A stretch of DNA of 64,000 nucleotides from Georgenia satyanarayanai (GCF_023715365.1 NZ_JAMBNZ010000004.1:124001-188000); one strand, 5' to 3'; counted from the stretch's first letter, positions 34,636 through 44,929 are shown. Translations and numbers: made by a program. Notes: generated by a model from the letters alone, not told the origin.

Positions 34636-35472
34636 ATGGACACCGAGCGTTCCGAGGCGCCACCACCATTGCTCGCCCGGCAGCGGCAGCAGCAGATCCT
34701 GGCCGCGGTCAACCAGCACGGGGGCGTGCGCGTGGCCGAGATGGTCGACCAGCTCGGCGTCTCGGAGATGACGATCCGCCGGGACATCACCAGCCTCGTC
34801 CGGCGCGGGCTCGTCGCCCGGGTGCACGGCGGCGCCGTCGCCCCCAGCCGCTCCGCACAGGAGCCGGCCTTCGCCCTCAAGGCCGGGCAGCACACGGGCG
34901 AGAAGGCGCGCATCGGCACGCTCGCCGCCTCGCGCGTCGAGGCGGGGGACGCCGTCGCGCTCTCGGCGGGCACCACCACCCTCGCCGTCGCCCGCGCCCT
35001 CACGGCGCTGCCCCACTTCGCCACGCTCACCGTCATCACCAACTCCCTGCCCGCCGCCGACGTCCTCCACCAGGCCGCCATGCAGGCGCGCGAGGCCGGC
35101 CGCCCGGCGCCCACCGTCGTCCTCACCGGCGGGGAGCGCACCCCCTCGGACGCGCTCGTCGGGCCGGCCACCGTCGACTACCTGCGCGACGTCCGCGTCG
35201 ACTGGGTCTTCCTCGGCGCGCACGGCTTCGACCCCGCCATCGGCCTCATGACACCCAACCTCCAGGAGGCGTCGACGAACTCGGCGCTGCTCGCGACCGG
35301 CCGCAGCGCCGTCGCCGTCCTGGACTCGAGCAAGTGGGGCGTGCGCGGACTGCGCACCTTCTGCCGGGCGGAGGACCTCGCCGCCCTCGTCACCGACGTA
35401 CAGCCGGACGAGGAGACCCTCGCCGCAGCCGCCACGCACGACTTCTCCCTGGAGATCGCTTCCGATGACTGA
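34636..35472 (+). CDS. DeoR-family transcriptional regulator of galactose genes
   Basis: 278 residues. The winged helix is QQILAAVNQHGGVRVAEMVD followed by QLGVSEMTIRRDITSLVRRG, and VHGGAV closes it. The DeoRC sugar-phosphate-sensing domain shows LSAGTTTLAVARAL, VITNSLPAA, LVGPATVDYL and VAVLDSSKWG. It probably represses galTK until a sugar phosphate appears. The 8-base overlap with galT puts it in the same message. Confidence 0.88.
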   Translation: MDTERSEAPPPLLARQRQQQILAAVNQHGGVRVAEMVDQLGVSEMTIRRDITSLVRRGLVARVHGGAVAPSRSAQEPAFALKAGQHTGEKARIGTLAASRVEAGDAVALSAGTTTLAVARALTALPHFATLTVITNSLPAADVLHQAAMQAREAGRPAPTVVLTGGERTPSDALVGPATVDYLRDVRVDWVFLGAHGFDPAIGLMTPNLQEASTNSALLATGRSAVAVLDSSKWGVRGLRTFCRAEDLAALVTDVQPDEETLAAAATHDFSLEIASDD

Positions 35473-36661
35473 CACCGTCCGCAAGACCCGAGGCACGCTC
35501 GCCGACGGCCGCGAGATCCTCTACTTCGACGACTCCGAGCCCTACGTCTCCGGCGGCGCGACCCGGCGCCTGGACGACCCTCGCCCGCTGCCGGACCGGT
35601 TCGGCCCCGTGGCCGGTCCCGACGGCGAGCCGCAGCCCTTCACCGGCCCGCAGATGCGCTACGACGTCCTCACCGGTGAGTGGGTCCCGATGGCCACCCA
35701 CCGGATGAACCGCACGCACCTGCCCCCGGCGGACGCGAACCCGCTCGCCCCGGCCCGTCCCGGCGCGGCGTACACCGACGGCGACATCCCCGCGGACGAC
35801 TACGACGTCGTCGTCTTCGAGAACCGCTTCCCCTCCCTCGTCCAGGTCCCCGGCGAGGAGGACGTCGTCACCCACCTCGACGGCGAGCCGCTGTGGCCCG
35901 TCCGCCCGGCCGCCGGCCGCTGCGAGGTCATCTGCTTCTCCCCCGACCCCGACGCCTCCCTCGCCACGCTCGACGAGCGCCGCATGCGCACGGTCGTCGA
36001 GGCCTGGGCCGACCGCACCACCGAGCTCGGCGCGCTCCCCGGCGTCGAGCAGGTCTTCTGCTTCGAGAACCGCGGCCGTGAGATCGGCGTGACCCTCCAC
36101 CACCCGCACGGGCAGATCTACGCCTACCCCTACCTCACCCCCCGCACCGCGACGATGCTGCGCCAGGCGCGCGAGCACCGGGCCGCCACCGGCCGCAATC
36201 TCCTGCGCGACGTTCTGGACGCGGAGCTGCGCTCCGGTCGCCGCGTCGTCGCCGAGTCCGAGCACTGGGCCGCCTACGTGCCGGCCGCCGCGCGCTGGCC
36301 CGTCGAGATCCACCTCGCCCCGCGCCGCGACGTCCCGGACCTGCCCGCCCTCACGGACGAGGAGCGCACCGACCTCGCCGGTATCTACCTGCGGCTCCTG
36401 CGCGCCGGGGACCAGTACTTCGTGACCGAGGGCGACGACGGCGAGCCGCGGGCCATCGCGCTGCCCTACATCTCCGCGTGGCACCAGGCCCCGGTCAACG
36501 AGGGCCGCGAGGACCTGCGTCTGCACCTGCAGCTCTTCTCCGTCCTCCGCGCCCCCGGCAAGCTCAAGTACCTCGCCGGCTCCGAGTCCGGCATGGGCGC
36601 GTGGGTCTCCGACACCACCCCCGAGCGCATCGCCGACCGGCTGCGGGAGGTCATGGCGTGA
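35465..36661 (+). CDS. galT: Galactose-1-phosphate uridylyltransferase
   Basis: 398 residues. The catalytic His pair is in LHHPHGQIYAYPY, and FENRGREIGVTLHHPHGQ agrees with class I GalT. WPVEIHLAPRR holds further zinc or substrate residues. It exchanges UMP between UDP-glucose and galactose 1-phosphate in the Leloir pathway. Its stop overlaps the galK start (GTGA). No galE is nearby. Confidence 0.93.
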   Translation: MTDTVRKTRGTLADGREILYFDDSEPYVSGGATRRLDDPRPLPDRFGPVAGPDGEPQPFTGPQMRYDVLTGEWVPMATHRMNRTHLPPADANPLAPARPGAAYTDGDIPADDYDVVVFENRFPSLVQVPGEEDVVTHLDGEPLWPVRPAAGRCEVICFSPDPDASLATLDERRMRTVVEAWADRTTELGALPGVEQVFCFENRGREIGVTLHHPHGQIYAYPYLTPRTATMLRQAREHRAATGRNLLRDVLDAELRSGRRVVAESEHWAAYVPAAARWPVEIHLAPRRDVPDLPALTDEERTDLAGIYLRLLRAGDQYFVTEGDDGEPRAIALPYISAWHQAPVNEGREDLRLHLQLFSVLRAPGKLKYLAGSESGMGAWVSDTTPERIADRLREVMA

Positions 36662-37890
36662 GCGTCCTCGCCCCTGCCTGGACCGCCGACGCCGGCGCCC
36701 GCCGGGCCCGTGACCTCCTCGCCTCCGCCCTCGGTCCCGAGCCCGCCGACGGCGTGTGGGCGGCCCCCGGGCGCGTCAACCTCATCGGGGAGCACACCGA
36801 CTACAACGGCGGCCTGTGCCTGCCGATCGCCCTGCCCCACCGCACCTACGTCGCGGTACGCCGCCGGGAGGACCGCACCGTGCGGCTCACCTCCGGACAG
36901 GAGCCGGGCGTGCGCACGATCGACCTCGACGGCGTCGGCCCGGTGGGCTCGCCGGGTGCGGTCGAGGGCTGGCCGGCGTACGTGGTCGGCGTCGCCTGGG
37001 CGCTGGTCGCCGAGGGCCTCGTCCCCGCCGAGCGGGTGACCGGCTTCGACGCCGCCGTGGACAGCTGCGTGCCCTACGGCGCCGGCCTGTCCTCCTCGGC
37101 GGCGCTCGAGTGCGCCGTCGCCATCGCGCTCGACGAGCTGTGGGGGCTGGGCCTGGCGGCTGACGACGCCGGACGGGCCCGTCTCGCGGCCGCCTGCGTG
37201 CGTGCGGAGAACGAGGTTGCCGGGGCACCGACCGGCGGGATGGACCAGTCCGCCTCGCTGCGGGCCGAGGAGGGCCGGGCCCTGCTCCTCGACTGCCGCG
37301 ACGGCTCCACCCGGCAGGTCCCCTTTGCGCTCGAGGCGGCGGGGCTGGAGCTGCTCGTCATCGACACCCGCGCCCCGCACGCGCTCGTCGACGGCCAGTA
37401 CGCCGAGCGCCGCGACAGCTGCGAGCGCGCCGCCCGGCAGCTCGGCGTGACGACGCTGCGCGAGGTCGAGGACCTCGACGCCGCCCTGGCCTCGTTGGCC
37501 GACCCGGTGGTCCAGCGGCGGGTGCGCCACGTCGTCACCGAGATCGAGCGCGTCGCCCGCTTCGCCGAGGAGCTCGACGCCGGGCCGCTCGACCCCGCCC
37601 GCGCGGCGGCGCTCGGCGCGCTCATGGTGGGCTCGCACGTCTCGATGCGCGACGACTACGAGATCTCCTGCGCCGAGCTCGACCTCGCGGTGGAGACCGC
37701 GACGGCTGCCGGCGCCCACGGCGCCCGGATGACCGGCGGCGGCTTCGGCGGCTCCGCGATCGCCCTGCTCCCGGCCGGGCAGGCCGAGCGGGTGGCAGGG
37801 GAGGTCGGCGCGGCCTTCGCCGCGGCCGGCTTCGCCGCACCGGCCTTCCTCCTCGCCCCCGCGAGCGCCCCCGCCGCCCGCACCGCCTGA
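36658..37890 (+). CDS. galK: Galactokinase
   Basis: 410 residues. GRVNLIGEHTDYNGG is the GHMP galactokinase signature, PYGAGLSSSAALE the phosphate loop, and MTGGGFGGSAIAL the third GHMP motif. It phosphorylates galactose with ATP. GTG 36658 overlaps the galT stop. The gene ends before an inverted repeat shared with the convergent xth gene. Confidence 0.94.
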   Translation: MSVLAPAWTADAGARRARDLLASALGPEPADGVWAAPGRVNLIGEHTDYNGGLCLPIALPHRTYVAVRRREDRTVRLTSGQEPGVRTIDLDGVGPVGSPGAVEGWPAYVVGVAWALVAEGLVPAERVTGFDAAVDSCVPYGAGLSSSAALECAVAIALDELWGLGLAADDAGRARLAAACVRAENEVAGAPTGGMDQSASLRAEEGRALLLDCRDGSTRQVPFALEAAGLELLVIDTRAPHALVDGQYAERRDSCERAARQLGVTTLREVEDLDAALASLADPVVQRRVRHVVTEIERVARFAEELDAGPLDPARAAALGALMVGSHVSMRDDYEISCAELDLAVETATAAGAHGARMTGGGFGGSAIALLPAGQAERVAGEVGAAFAAAGFAAPAFLLAPASAPAARTA

Positions 37891-37953
37891 GCCGCGCCCC
37901 TCTCGCGCCGGTTGGTGGGGTGTCAGGCGACGCCGACGCCACCTCCCTCCGCA

Positions 37954-38003
37954 CCGACAGCTGGACTCTGCCGGGAGCTCGCAGGGCGAGACCCAGCTGT
38001 CGG
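37954..38003. terminator. Inverted repeat with CCGACAGCTGG ends
   Basis: Arms 37954-37964 and 37993-38003 (CCGACAGCTGG and its complement) are perfect. Pairing extends inward (CTCT with AGAC/CGAG) and outward (CTCCC with GGGAG) with bulges. It lies between the convergent stops of galK (37890) and xth (38019). The same outer word recurs at 45609-45750. Confidence 0.65.
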
Positions 38004-38018
38004 CGTGAGTGGGAGCTT

Positions 38019-38834
38019 TCAGTCCACGTCGACGACGAGCGGGGCGTGGTCGGAGAAGCGCTGGTCGTAGGCGGCGGCACGGTCGACCGTCGCCGTGCGG
38101 GCCCGCTCGGCGAAACCGGGCGAGGACAGCAGGTAGTCGATCCGCCAGCCGGCGTCGTTGTCGAAGGCCTTCCCGCGCATCGACCACCACGTGTAGGGGC
38201 CCGGGCCCTCCCCGCCGAGGCGGCGACCGAGGTCGACGTAGGCGAGGGCGTCGAACCAGCGGTCGAGGTAAGCGATCTCCTGGTCGAGCACGCCGGACGT
38301 GCGGTTGTGGTTGCTCTTCCAGTTCCTGATGTCGACGGGCCGGTGGACGATGTTGACGTCCCCGCCCACGACGACGTCCCGCTCCCCCGCCGCCGCCTGC
38401 TCAGAGAGCGTGGTCAGCCGCGCGGTCACCTTGTCCAGGTGCGCATACTTCGCGGCCATCCGCTCCGGCTCGTTCGCCGTCCCGGAGTGGACGTAGACGG
38501 ACACCAGGGTGAGCCGACGGTCGCTGCCCGGCAGCTCGACGTCCATCTCCACCCAGCGGCCGGTGTCGACGGGCGGCTCGTCGTCGCCCAGGCCCACCCG
38601 CACCGCCGTGGCGGGCAGCCGGGACGCGACGGCCACCCCGGCCCGGCCCTTGATGTCGCAGGCCTGGTGGGCCACGTGCCAGCCCTCCCCGAGGAGGTCG
38701 TGGACGACGTCGTCGGGGGCGCGGACCTCCTGGAGGAGGAGCAGGTCGGGCGAGCGGTCCGCGAGCCACGTGTCCATGCCCTTGCGGACGGCGGCGCGGA
38801 TCCCGTTGACGTTGACGGTGGCGATTCTCAGCAT
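38019..38834 (-). CDS. xth: Exodeoxyribonuclease III
   Basis: 271 residues. VNVNGIRAAVRKG, LLLQEVRAP (catalytic Glu), VGGDVNIVHRPVDIRNWKSN and the terminal SDHAPLVVDVD give the exonuclease-endonuclease-phosphatase active site. It acts on abasic sites and 3' ends in base excision repair. GAGAAT lies six bases before the ATG, so it is possibly leaderless. Confidence 0.93.
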   Translation of the reverse strand: MLRIATVNVNGIRAAVRKGMDTWLADRSPDLLLLQEVRAPDDVVHDLLGEGWHVAHQACDIKGRAGVAVASRLPATAVRVGLGDDEPPVDTGRWVEMDVELPGSDRRLTLVSVYVHSGTANEPERMAAKYAHLDKVTARLTTLSEQAAAGERDVVVGGDVNIVHRPVDIRNWKSNHNRTSGVLDQEIAYLDRWFDALAYVDLGRRLGGEGPGPYTWWSMRGKAFDNDAGWRIDYLLSSPGFAERARTATVDRAAAYDQRFSDHAPLVVDVD

Positions 38835-38876
38835 CCGGCCATTCTCACCTCGGCCACCGGCTGGACCGAAAACGGC

Positions 38877-38909
38877 CCGGCCCCGCAGCCGGTGCGGCTG
38901 CGGGGCCGG
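38877..38909 (-). terminator. 15-bp hairpin followed by TTTT behind xth's neighbour ggt
   Basis: Arms 38877-38891 and 38895-38909 pair perfectly. On the minus strand the stem is followed by GTTTTCGG, giving a U-run. It terminates the gamma-glutamyltransferase gene, which ends at 38916. Confidence 0.8.
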
Positions 38910-38915
38910 CCGCTG

Positions 38916-41411
38916 CTACGGGGTGCGGCGCAGGCCGAGGGTGTCGGTGCCGTTGCCGTCCCAGTCGCCCACGTAGACCTCGTCGCCCTCGCGGCCGTAG
39001 GCCACCACCCGCTCCGCCGGCCCCCCGCGCAGGGAGTTGACGACGTGGTAGACGCGCCCGCGCCGCACGGCGAGGGTGTCGGTCCCGTTGCCGTCCCAGT
39101 CACCCGTGAGCGTGACGTCACCGGCCCGGCCGTACGTGACGACGGTGTCGGCGGCCCCACCTCGGAGGTCGTTCTTCACGTGGTAGGTCGCGCCGCGGCG
39201 CACGGTGACGGTGTCGTCCCCGTCGCCGTCCCAGTCACCGACGAGCACCTCGTCGTCCGGGCGCCCGTAGTCGGTCACGACGTCCGCGGGCCCGCCGGTC
39301 AGCGAGTTCTTCACGTGGTAGGTCCTGCCGCGGCGCACCGCCAACGTGTCGGTGCCGTCCCCGTCCCAGTCGCCGACGAGGACGTGGTCGTCGGCGCGGC
39401 CGTAGACGATCTCCCGTTCCGCCGGACCGCCCCTCAGGTCGTTGCCCACGTAGTAGCGCGCGCCCCGCCGCACCGTGATCGTGTCGGTGCCGTCCCCGTC
39501 CCAGTCACCGATGAGGACCTCGTCGGTGTGCCGGCCGTAGGCGAAGGCCACGTCCGCGGCGCCGCCGCCCCAGCCGTTGCTGAGGAAGAAGCCGTACTCC
39601 GGCTCCGGCGGCCGCGGGCCCGGCTGCCCGGTCCGCACGACCATCGCGCTGCCCCCACCGGAGCGCCTCGGCTCTGCTGCGGCCTGCAGGCGCCCGTCCG
39701 GCAGGAAGGCGATACCGGTGACGTTGCCGAGCGTGGCCACCTCGTTGACCGTGTGGCCCCGCGCACGGAGTGCCTCACCGAGCGCGGTGCCGGCGATCGC
39801 GGCCTCCGCCTCGCTCGCCCCGCCGTTGCGGCTGGACAGCCGCGGAGCGGCGATGGCCTCGGGCAGCGACATGCCCAGGTCGAGGTGGTTGATCGCCACC
39901 TGGAGCACCGTCGTGATGATCGTCGACCCGCCGGGTGAGCCGAAGGCGGCGACAGGGGCACCGTCGTCGAGCACGATCGTCGGTGCCATGCTGCTGCGCG
40001 GCCGCTTGCCGCCCTCCGGCGCGTTGGCGGGGTGCTCGGGGTCGGGCTCGAAGTCGGTGAGCTGGTTGTTGAGGAGGAATCCGTACCCGGGCACGGCGAT
40101 CCCGCTGCCGCCGATCTGCTCGATCGTGAAGGTGTAGCTCACGACGTTGCCCCACCGGTCGGCGACCGTGAGGTGCGTCGTCGAGCCGTGCCCCTCCGCG
40201 GACCCGGCGGACGCGGCCGCGCCCGCGCCGTCGTCGTAGGGCCACGGGTCCCCGGCCGGGACAGGCCGGGCCTGCGCCTCAGGGCCGACGAGCTCGCGCC
40301 GCTCGTCGGCGAAGCCCTGGGAGAGCAGGCCGGTGAGGGGCACGTCGAGGAACGCCTCGTCACCGACGTAGGCGTTGCGGTCGGCGAAGGCGAGCGCCGA
40401 GCTCTCGGCCATGTGGTGGAGGACCTCCTCCTCGGCCATGCCGGACAGGTCGAAGCCCTCGAGGATGTTGAGGGCCTCCCCCACCGTCGAGCCGCCGCTC
40501 GAGGGCGGCGCCATCCCGTAGACCTCCAGCCCGCGGTAGTCCACGACCGTGGGCTCCTGCTCGAGCGCCTCGTAGCCGGCGAGGTCCGCGAGGGTCATCT
40601 CCCCGGGCCGGACCGGGCGCTCGGCGCCATCGGCCAGCGGCGGGTTGGTGTTCGTCGCGACGATCGCCTCGGCGATCTCGCCCTCGTAGAAGACGTCGGC
40701 GCCCTCCTCGCCGAGGAGGCGGTAGGTGTCGGCGAGCTCCTCGTTGGCGATGACGGTGCCCTCCGTGGGCGCCTCGCCGTCGACGAGGAAGGTCTCGGTG
40801 CTCGAGGTGAAGTCCTGGAAGATCTCGAGGTTGTCCGCGGTCCGCGACTCGTACTGGGCGTCGACGACGAAGCCGTCGTCGGCCAGCCGCACGGCCGGCT
40901 CCAGCACCTCGGCGAGCGGCTTCGTCCCGTACTGCGACAGCGCCAGCTCCCACCCGCGGACGAGTCCGGGCACGCCCTGGGAAAGTCCCGAGACGCGCCG
41001 CTCGGCGAAGGGGATGGGCGCGCCGTCCTCGAGGAAGACGTCCGGCTCCATCGCCGCCCACGCCTCCTCGCGGGAGTCGATCGTCGTCACCTCACCGGTG
41101 TCGGCGGAGTAGAGGACGAAGAAGCCGCCGCCGCCGATGCTGCCGTCGTAGGGGCGGGTGACGCCGAGCGCGGCGGAGGCGGCGACGGCGGCGTCGACGG
41201 CGTTCCCGCCCTCGCGCAGCACCTCCAGGCCGGCGGCCGAGGCATAGGGGTCCAGGGAGGCGACCGCGCCGTCGTAGCCGGTGGCGGTCGCCTCCCTGTC
41301 GTGCTCCTGCGGCAGGCCGTGGGCCGCCGGGACAGCGCCGGCGACGAGTGCCGCCGTCAGCGCCAGGGTGAGGGTGCCCGGCCGGAGCGGCCGTCTCGCG
41401 TGGTGCGACAT
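38916..41411 (-). CDS. ggt: Secreted gamma-glutamyltransferase with five C-terminal FG-GAP-like repeats
   Basis: 831 residues. A signal peptide is present (LTLALTAALVAGAVPAAHG). Residues about 40-600 are the Ntn hydrolase, with the autoprocessing nucleophile in GSTTHLTVADRWGNVVSYT (Thr near 410) and PRSSMAPTIVL and FGSPGGSTI in the small subunit. After residue 607 come five repeats of GDWDGDGTDTLAVRRG type, spaced exactly 45 residues. These resemble calcium-binding FG-GAP/VCBS blades seen at the ends of other secreted actinobacterial enzymes. Glutathione or gamma-glutamyl peptides are the expected substrates outside the cell. GGAGGA precedes the ATG. Confidence 0.9.
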   Translation of the reverse strand: MSHHARRPLRPGTLTLALTAALVAGAVPAAHGLPQEHDREATATGYDGAVASLDPYASAAGLEVLREGGNAVDAAVAASAALGVTRPYDGSIGGGGFFVLYSADTGEVTTIDSREEAWAAMEPDVFLEDGAPIPFAERRVSGLSQGVPGLVRGWELALSQYGTKPLAEVLEPAVRLADDGFVVDAQYESRTADNLEIFQDFTSSTETFLVDGEAPTEGTVIANEELADTYRLLGEEGADVFYEGEIAEAIVATNTNPPLADGAERPVRPGEMTLADLAGYEALEQEPTVVDYRGLEVYGMAPPSSGGSTVGEALNILEGFDLSGMAEEEVLHHMAESSALAFADRNAYVGDEAFLDVPLTGLLSQGFADERRELVGPEAQARPVPAGDPWPYDDGAGAAASAGSAEGHGSTTHLTVADRWGNVVSYTFTIEQIGGSGIAVPGYGFLLNNQLTDFEPDPEHPANAPEGGKRPRSSMAPTIVLDDGAPVAAFGSPGGSTIITTVLQVAINHLDLGMSLPEAIAAPRLSSRNGGASEAEAAIAGTALGEALRARGHTVNEVATLGNVTGIAFLPDGRLQAAAEPRRSGGGSAMVVRTGQPGPRPPEPEYGFFLSNGWGGGAADVAFAYGRHTDEVLIGDWDGDGTDTITVRRGARYYVGNDLRGGPAEREIVYGRADDHVLVGDWDGDGTDTLAVRRGRTYHVKNSLTGGPADVVTDYGRPDDEVLVGDWDGDGDDTVTVRRGATYHVKNDLRGGAADTVVTYGRAGDVTLTGDWDGNGTDTLAVRRGRVYHVVNSLRGGPAERVVAYGREGDEVYVGDWDGNGTDTLGLRRTP
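38930..39600 (-). repeat. 135-bp tandem coding repeats in ggt
   Basis: The core CCGTCCCAGTC recurs with CCAGT at 38961, 39096, 39231, 39366 and 39501, exactly 135 bases apart. Units encode DWDGxGxDTxxxRRG with a Tyr-His-Val-Lys-Asn-type strand between them. The strict period with third-base differences suggests old duplications held in frame. Confidence 0.85.
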
Positions 41412-41512
41412 CGTTGTCCTCCGTGCTGTAGGGACCGTCCGTGGATGCTACGGGGGTCCCTCCGCCGGGGACATCGTCGAGAAGGATGACTGGCGGGTGG
41501 TTCGTGCGTGCC

Positions 41513-42712
41513 TCAGCGGTCGAGCACGAGGCCCGGCCGGCCCGCGCCCAGTGCGACGACCGCCTGGGCGAGTGCGATGACAGCCGTGAGGACGAGGACC
41601 AGCTCCCACGCCACCGTGCCGCCGATCCACCCGGCCACCAGCGGCCCGCAGGCTGCCACGACGTAGCCGATCGCCTGCGCCATGGACGAGAGCTGCGCGG
41701 TCTCGCGGGCGTGTGCGGTGCGCAGCCCGAAGAGGCTGAGCGCCAGCACGAGGGAGCTGCCGGACGCGACGGCGGCGAGGACCACCCACACCACGGCGAT
41801 CCCGGGTGCGAGGAGCAGGCCGACCATGGCCACCGTCATGCACAGCCCCACCGCCACGCCGAGCCCGCGCAGGTCGGTGCGCCGCCGCATGAGCACGGTG
41901 ACCCCGAAGCCCGAGAGCATGCCGACCACCTGGTAGACGAACAGGTGCCAGCCGGCGGTGCGAAGGTCCAGGCCCAGGGACGCCTCGATGGTGGGAAGCC
42001 AGTTGACGAGGATGTAGAAGCTCGCCGACTGCAGGCCCATGAACAGGCTGACCAGCCAGGCGCTGCGGCTGCGCCACATCGTCACGGCCGGCGGCCCGGC
42101 GCTCACGGCCGCAGGCGGGTCCGGGGCCGTCGCCGGTCCGGCCCGCACCGCCCGCACGCCCCAGATGACGGCGACGACACCGACGACGACGGCGAAACCC
42201 GCCAGCGGCTGACGCCACCCGCCGCCCCAGGCGTCGGAGACGGGGACGGCGATGCCGGAGGCGACCGCCGCCGTCGTGGTCATGACAGCGGTGAAGCACG
42301 CGGTGACGAGGGCGATGCGGTGAGGCTGGTCGCGCTTGACGACGGCAGGGGCCAGGACGTTGCCTGCCGCGATGGCGAGGCCGATGACGGCGGTACCGAG
42401 CCACAGCGCGCCGGGGACCGGCAGCGAGCGCACCACGAGTGCAGCCGCGAGCGCGAGGAGCGCAACGGCGATGACGCGCTCGAGCCCGAAACGCACGGCC
42501 GGACGGTGCGCCAGCACCGAGCCGACCCCGAAGCCGAGGACGGGCAGCGCTCCGAGCAGGCCGAGTGCCGTCGGGCCCAGACCGGTGTCGGCGCCGATGC
42601 GGTCGATGAGCGGCCCCACGGCCGTCACCGGGGCGCGCAGGCACATGCCCAGGAGGAGGACGGCCACCACGGCCGCGACGGCGGCGCGCCGCGGCCGTGG
42701 CAGCGACGTCAC
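41513..42712 (-). CDS. MFS transporter, CynX/NimT type
   Basis: 399 residues with twelve helices. [39 protein letters not shown] and [20 protein letters not shown] are typical of the cyanate/nitroimidazole (CynX/NimT) branch. The natural substrate is unknown. GTG 42712 overlaps the folD stop (GTGA), so it is expressed with glyA and folD behind the ZTP riboswitch. That suggests a link to one-carbon or purine metabolism. Confidence 0.85.
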   Translation of the reverse strand: MTSLPRPRRAAVAAVVAVLLLGMCLRAPVTAVGPLIDRIGADTGLGPTALGLLGALPVLGFGVGSVLAHRPAVRFGLERVIAVALLALAAALVVRSLPVPGALWLGTAVIGLAIAAGNVLAPAVVKRDQPHRIALVTACFTAVMTTTAAVASGIAVPVSDAWGGGWRQPLAGFAVVVGVVAVIWGVRAVRAGPATAPDPPAAVSAGPPAVTMWRSRSAWLVSLFMGLQSASFYILVNWLPTIEASLGLDLRTAGWHLFVYQVVGMLSGFGVTVLMRRRTDLRGLGVAVGLCMTVAMVGLLLAPGIAVVWVVLAAVASGSSLVLALSLFGLRTAHARETAQLSSMAQAIGYVVAACGPLVAGWIGGTVAWELVLVLTAVIALAQAVVALGAGRPGLVLDR

Positions 42713-43584
42713 GACTGCTCGGCCGAGTCCACGACGTTGGCGAGCAGCATCGCGCGGGTCATCGGACCGACCCCGCCCGGGTTGGGCGAGAGCCACCCGG
42801 CGACGTCCGCGACGCCGTCGGCGACGTCCCCGCGCAGGCGTGCCCTGCCGGTGTCGGGGTCCTCGACGCGGCTCACGCCGACGTCGAGCACCGCGGCTCC
42901 GGGGCGCACCATGTCCGCCGTGACGATCCCGGGCACCCCGGCAGCGGCGACGACGACGTCGGCCTGGCGCACGTGCGCGGCGAGGTCACGGGTGCCGGTG
43001 TGGGTGAGGGTGACGGTCGCGTTGACCTCGCGGCGGGTGAGGAGCAGGCCGATGCTGCGCCCCACCGTGGTCCCGCGGCCCACGACGACGACATGCTTGC
43101 CCGCGAGGTCGACGTCGTGACGGTCGAGCAGCTCGATGACGCCGCGCGGGGTGCACGGCAGCGGGCTGGTGACCGGCTCCTTGACGCGCAGGACGAGACG
43201 GCCGAGGTTCGTCGGGTGCAGGCCGTCGGCGTCCTTGTCCGGGTCGATGCGCTCGAGGACGGCGTTGGTGTCCACGCCCGCGGGCAGCGGGAGCTGGACG
43301 ATGTAGCCGGTGCAGGCGGGGTCGGCGTTGAGCCGGTCCACGGCCGCGAGGATCTCCTCCTCGGTGGCCGTGGCCGGCAGGTCGACACGGATCGACTCGA
43401 TGCCGATCTCGGCGCAGTCGCGGTGCTTGCCCGCGACGTAGCTGCGCGAGCCCGGGTCCTCGCCCACGAGCACCGTGCCCAGCCCGGGCACGATGCCGCG
43501 CTCACGCAGCGCGGCGACGCGGGTGGCGAGCTCGGACTTGATCTGCGCGGCGGTGGCCTTTCCGTCCAGGACGCGTGCGGTCAC
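42709..43584 (-). CDS. folD: Methylene-THF dehydrogenase/methenyl-THF cyclohydrolase
   Basis: 291 residues. [17 protein letters not shown] carries the conserved Tyr and Lys, [12 protein letters not shown] is the folate strand, and [17 protein letters not shown] binds NADP; the usual S in GRSxxVG is replaced by G-T-T. It interconverts methylene- and formyl-THF through methenyl-THF. GTG 43584 overlaps the glyA stop. Confidence 0.94.
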   Translation of the reverse strand: MTARVLDGKATAAQIKSELATRVAALRERGIVPGLGTVLVGEDPGSRSYVAGKHRDCAEIGIESIRVDLPATATEEEILAAVDRLNADPACTGYIVQLPLPAGVDTNAVLERIDPDKDADGLHPTNLGRLVLRVKEPVTSPLPCTPRGVIELLDRHDVDLAGKHVVVVGRGTTVGRSIGLLLTRREVNATVTLTHTGTRDLAAHVRQADVVVAAAGVPGIVTADMVRPGAAVLDVGVSRVEDPDTGRARLRGDVADGVADVAGWLSPNPGGVGPMTRAMLLANVVDSAEQS

Positions 43585-44879
43585 TGCTGCAGGCCCTCGT
43601 ACAGCGGGAACGCGTCGGTGAGCGCCGTGACGCGGGCGTGCAGGGCGGTGACGTCCGCCGCTGTGCCCTCGGTGAGGGCGGTGGCGATGATGTCGGCGAC
43701 CTCGGTGAACTCCGCGGCCCCGAAGCCGCGGGTGGCCAGGGCGGGCGTGCCGATGCGCAGGCCGGAGGTGACGCGCGGCGGGCGCGGGTCGAAGGGCACC
43801 GCGTTGCGGTTGACCGTGATCCCGGCGGTGTGGAGAAGGTCCTCCGCCTGCTGGCCGTCGAGGGCGGAGCTGCGCAGGTCGACGAGGACGAGGTGGACGT
43901 CGGTGCCGCCGGTGACGACGGAGACGCCGGCCTCGGCGACGGCCGGGGCCATGAGGCGCTCGGCGATGATCCGCGCGCCCTCGAGGGTGCGGCGCTGACG
44001 GTCGGCGAACTCCTCGCCGGCGGCGACCTTGAGCGCCACGGCCTTGGCGGCGATGACGTGCATGAGGGGGCCGCCCTGCTGGCCCGGGAAGACCGCGGAG
44101 TTGAGCTTCTTGCCCAGGTCCTCGGCGTCACGGGACAGGATCATGCCCGAGCGGGGGCCGCCGAGGGTCTTGTGGATGGTCGTGGAGACGACGTCGGAGT
44201 GCGGCACCGGGTTGGGGTGCAGGCCGGCGGCGACGAGCCCGGCGAAGTGGGCCATGTCGGTCCACAGGTACGCGCCGACCTCGTCCGCGATCGCCCGGAA
44301 GGCGGCGAAGTCGAGGTGGCGCGGGTAGGCCGACCAGCCGGCGATGATGACCTTGGGGCGCACGGCGAGGGCCTGCTCGCGCACCTGGTCCATGTCGATG
44401 CGGTGGGTCTGCTCGTCGACGCCGTAGGCGGCGATGTCGTAGAGACGGCCGGAGAAGTTGATCTTCATGCCGTGGGTGAGGTGGCCACCGTGCGGCAGGG
44501 ACAGGCCCAGGACCTTGTCCCCCGGGCGGGCGATGGCGTGGAGCACCGCGGCGTTGGCGGTGGCGCCGGAGTGGGGCTGGACGTTGGCGTACGCGGCGCC
44601 GAACAGCGACTTCGCGCGCTCGATCGCGAGGTTCTCCGCGATGTCGACCTGCTCGCACCCGCCGTAGTAGCGCTTGCCGGGGTAGCCCTCGGCGTACTTG
44701 TTCGTCAGCACCGAGCCCTGCGCCTGCAGGACGGCGCGCGGGACGAAGTTCTCGCTGGCGATCATCTCCAGCGTCTCCCGCTGGCGGGTGAGCTCGCCGT
44801 CGAGGACGGCGGCGATCTCGGGGTCGAGCTCGGCGAGGGCCTGGTCGGCGACCGGGCGCGTGTCGGTGGGCTGGCTCAT
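43581..44879 (-). CDS. glyA: Serine hydroxymethyltransferase
   Basis: 432 residues. MIASENFVP opens the family, and the PLP lysine is in [17 protein letters not shown]. It moves the serine beta-carbon to THF, giving glycine and methylene-THF, which FolD then uses. GGAGGA before ATG 44879 follows a ZTP riboswitch in the leader. It is the first gene of glyA-folD-MFS. Confidence 0.95.
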   Translation of the reverse strand: MSQPTDTRPVADQALAELDPEIAAVLDGELTRQRETLEMIASENFVPRAVLQAQGSVLTNKYAEGYPGKRYYGGCEQVDIAENLAIERAKSLFGAAYANVQPHSGATANAAVLHAIARPGDKVLGLSLPHGGHLTHGMKINFSGRLYDIAAYGVDEQTHRIDMDQVREQALAVRPKVIIAGWSAYPRHLDFAAFRAIADEVGAYLWTDMAHFAGLVAAGLHPNPVPHSDVVSTTIHKTLGGPRSGMILSRDAEDLGKKLNSAVFPGQQGGPLMHVIAAKAVALKVAAGEEFADRQRRTLEGARIIAERLMAPAVAEAGVSVVTGGTDVHLVLVDLRSSALDGQQAEDLLHTAGITVNRNAVPFDPRPPRVTSGLRIGTPALATRGFGAAEFTEVADIIATALTEGTAADVTALHARVTALTDAFPLYEGLQQ

Positions 44880-44929
44880 CGTTCCTCCGCATGTCTCACT
44901 GGGTGCGCGCCGGAGCGCGCGTTGCCGGT

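Noticed and set aside
38930-39600. Regular 135-bp repeats considered as a CRISPR array
   Set aside because: The repeats are in frame, encode GDWDG blades, and have no short spacer structure.
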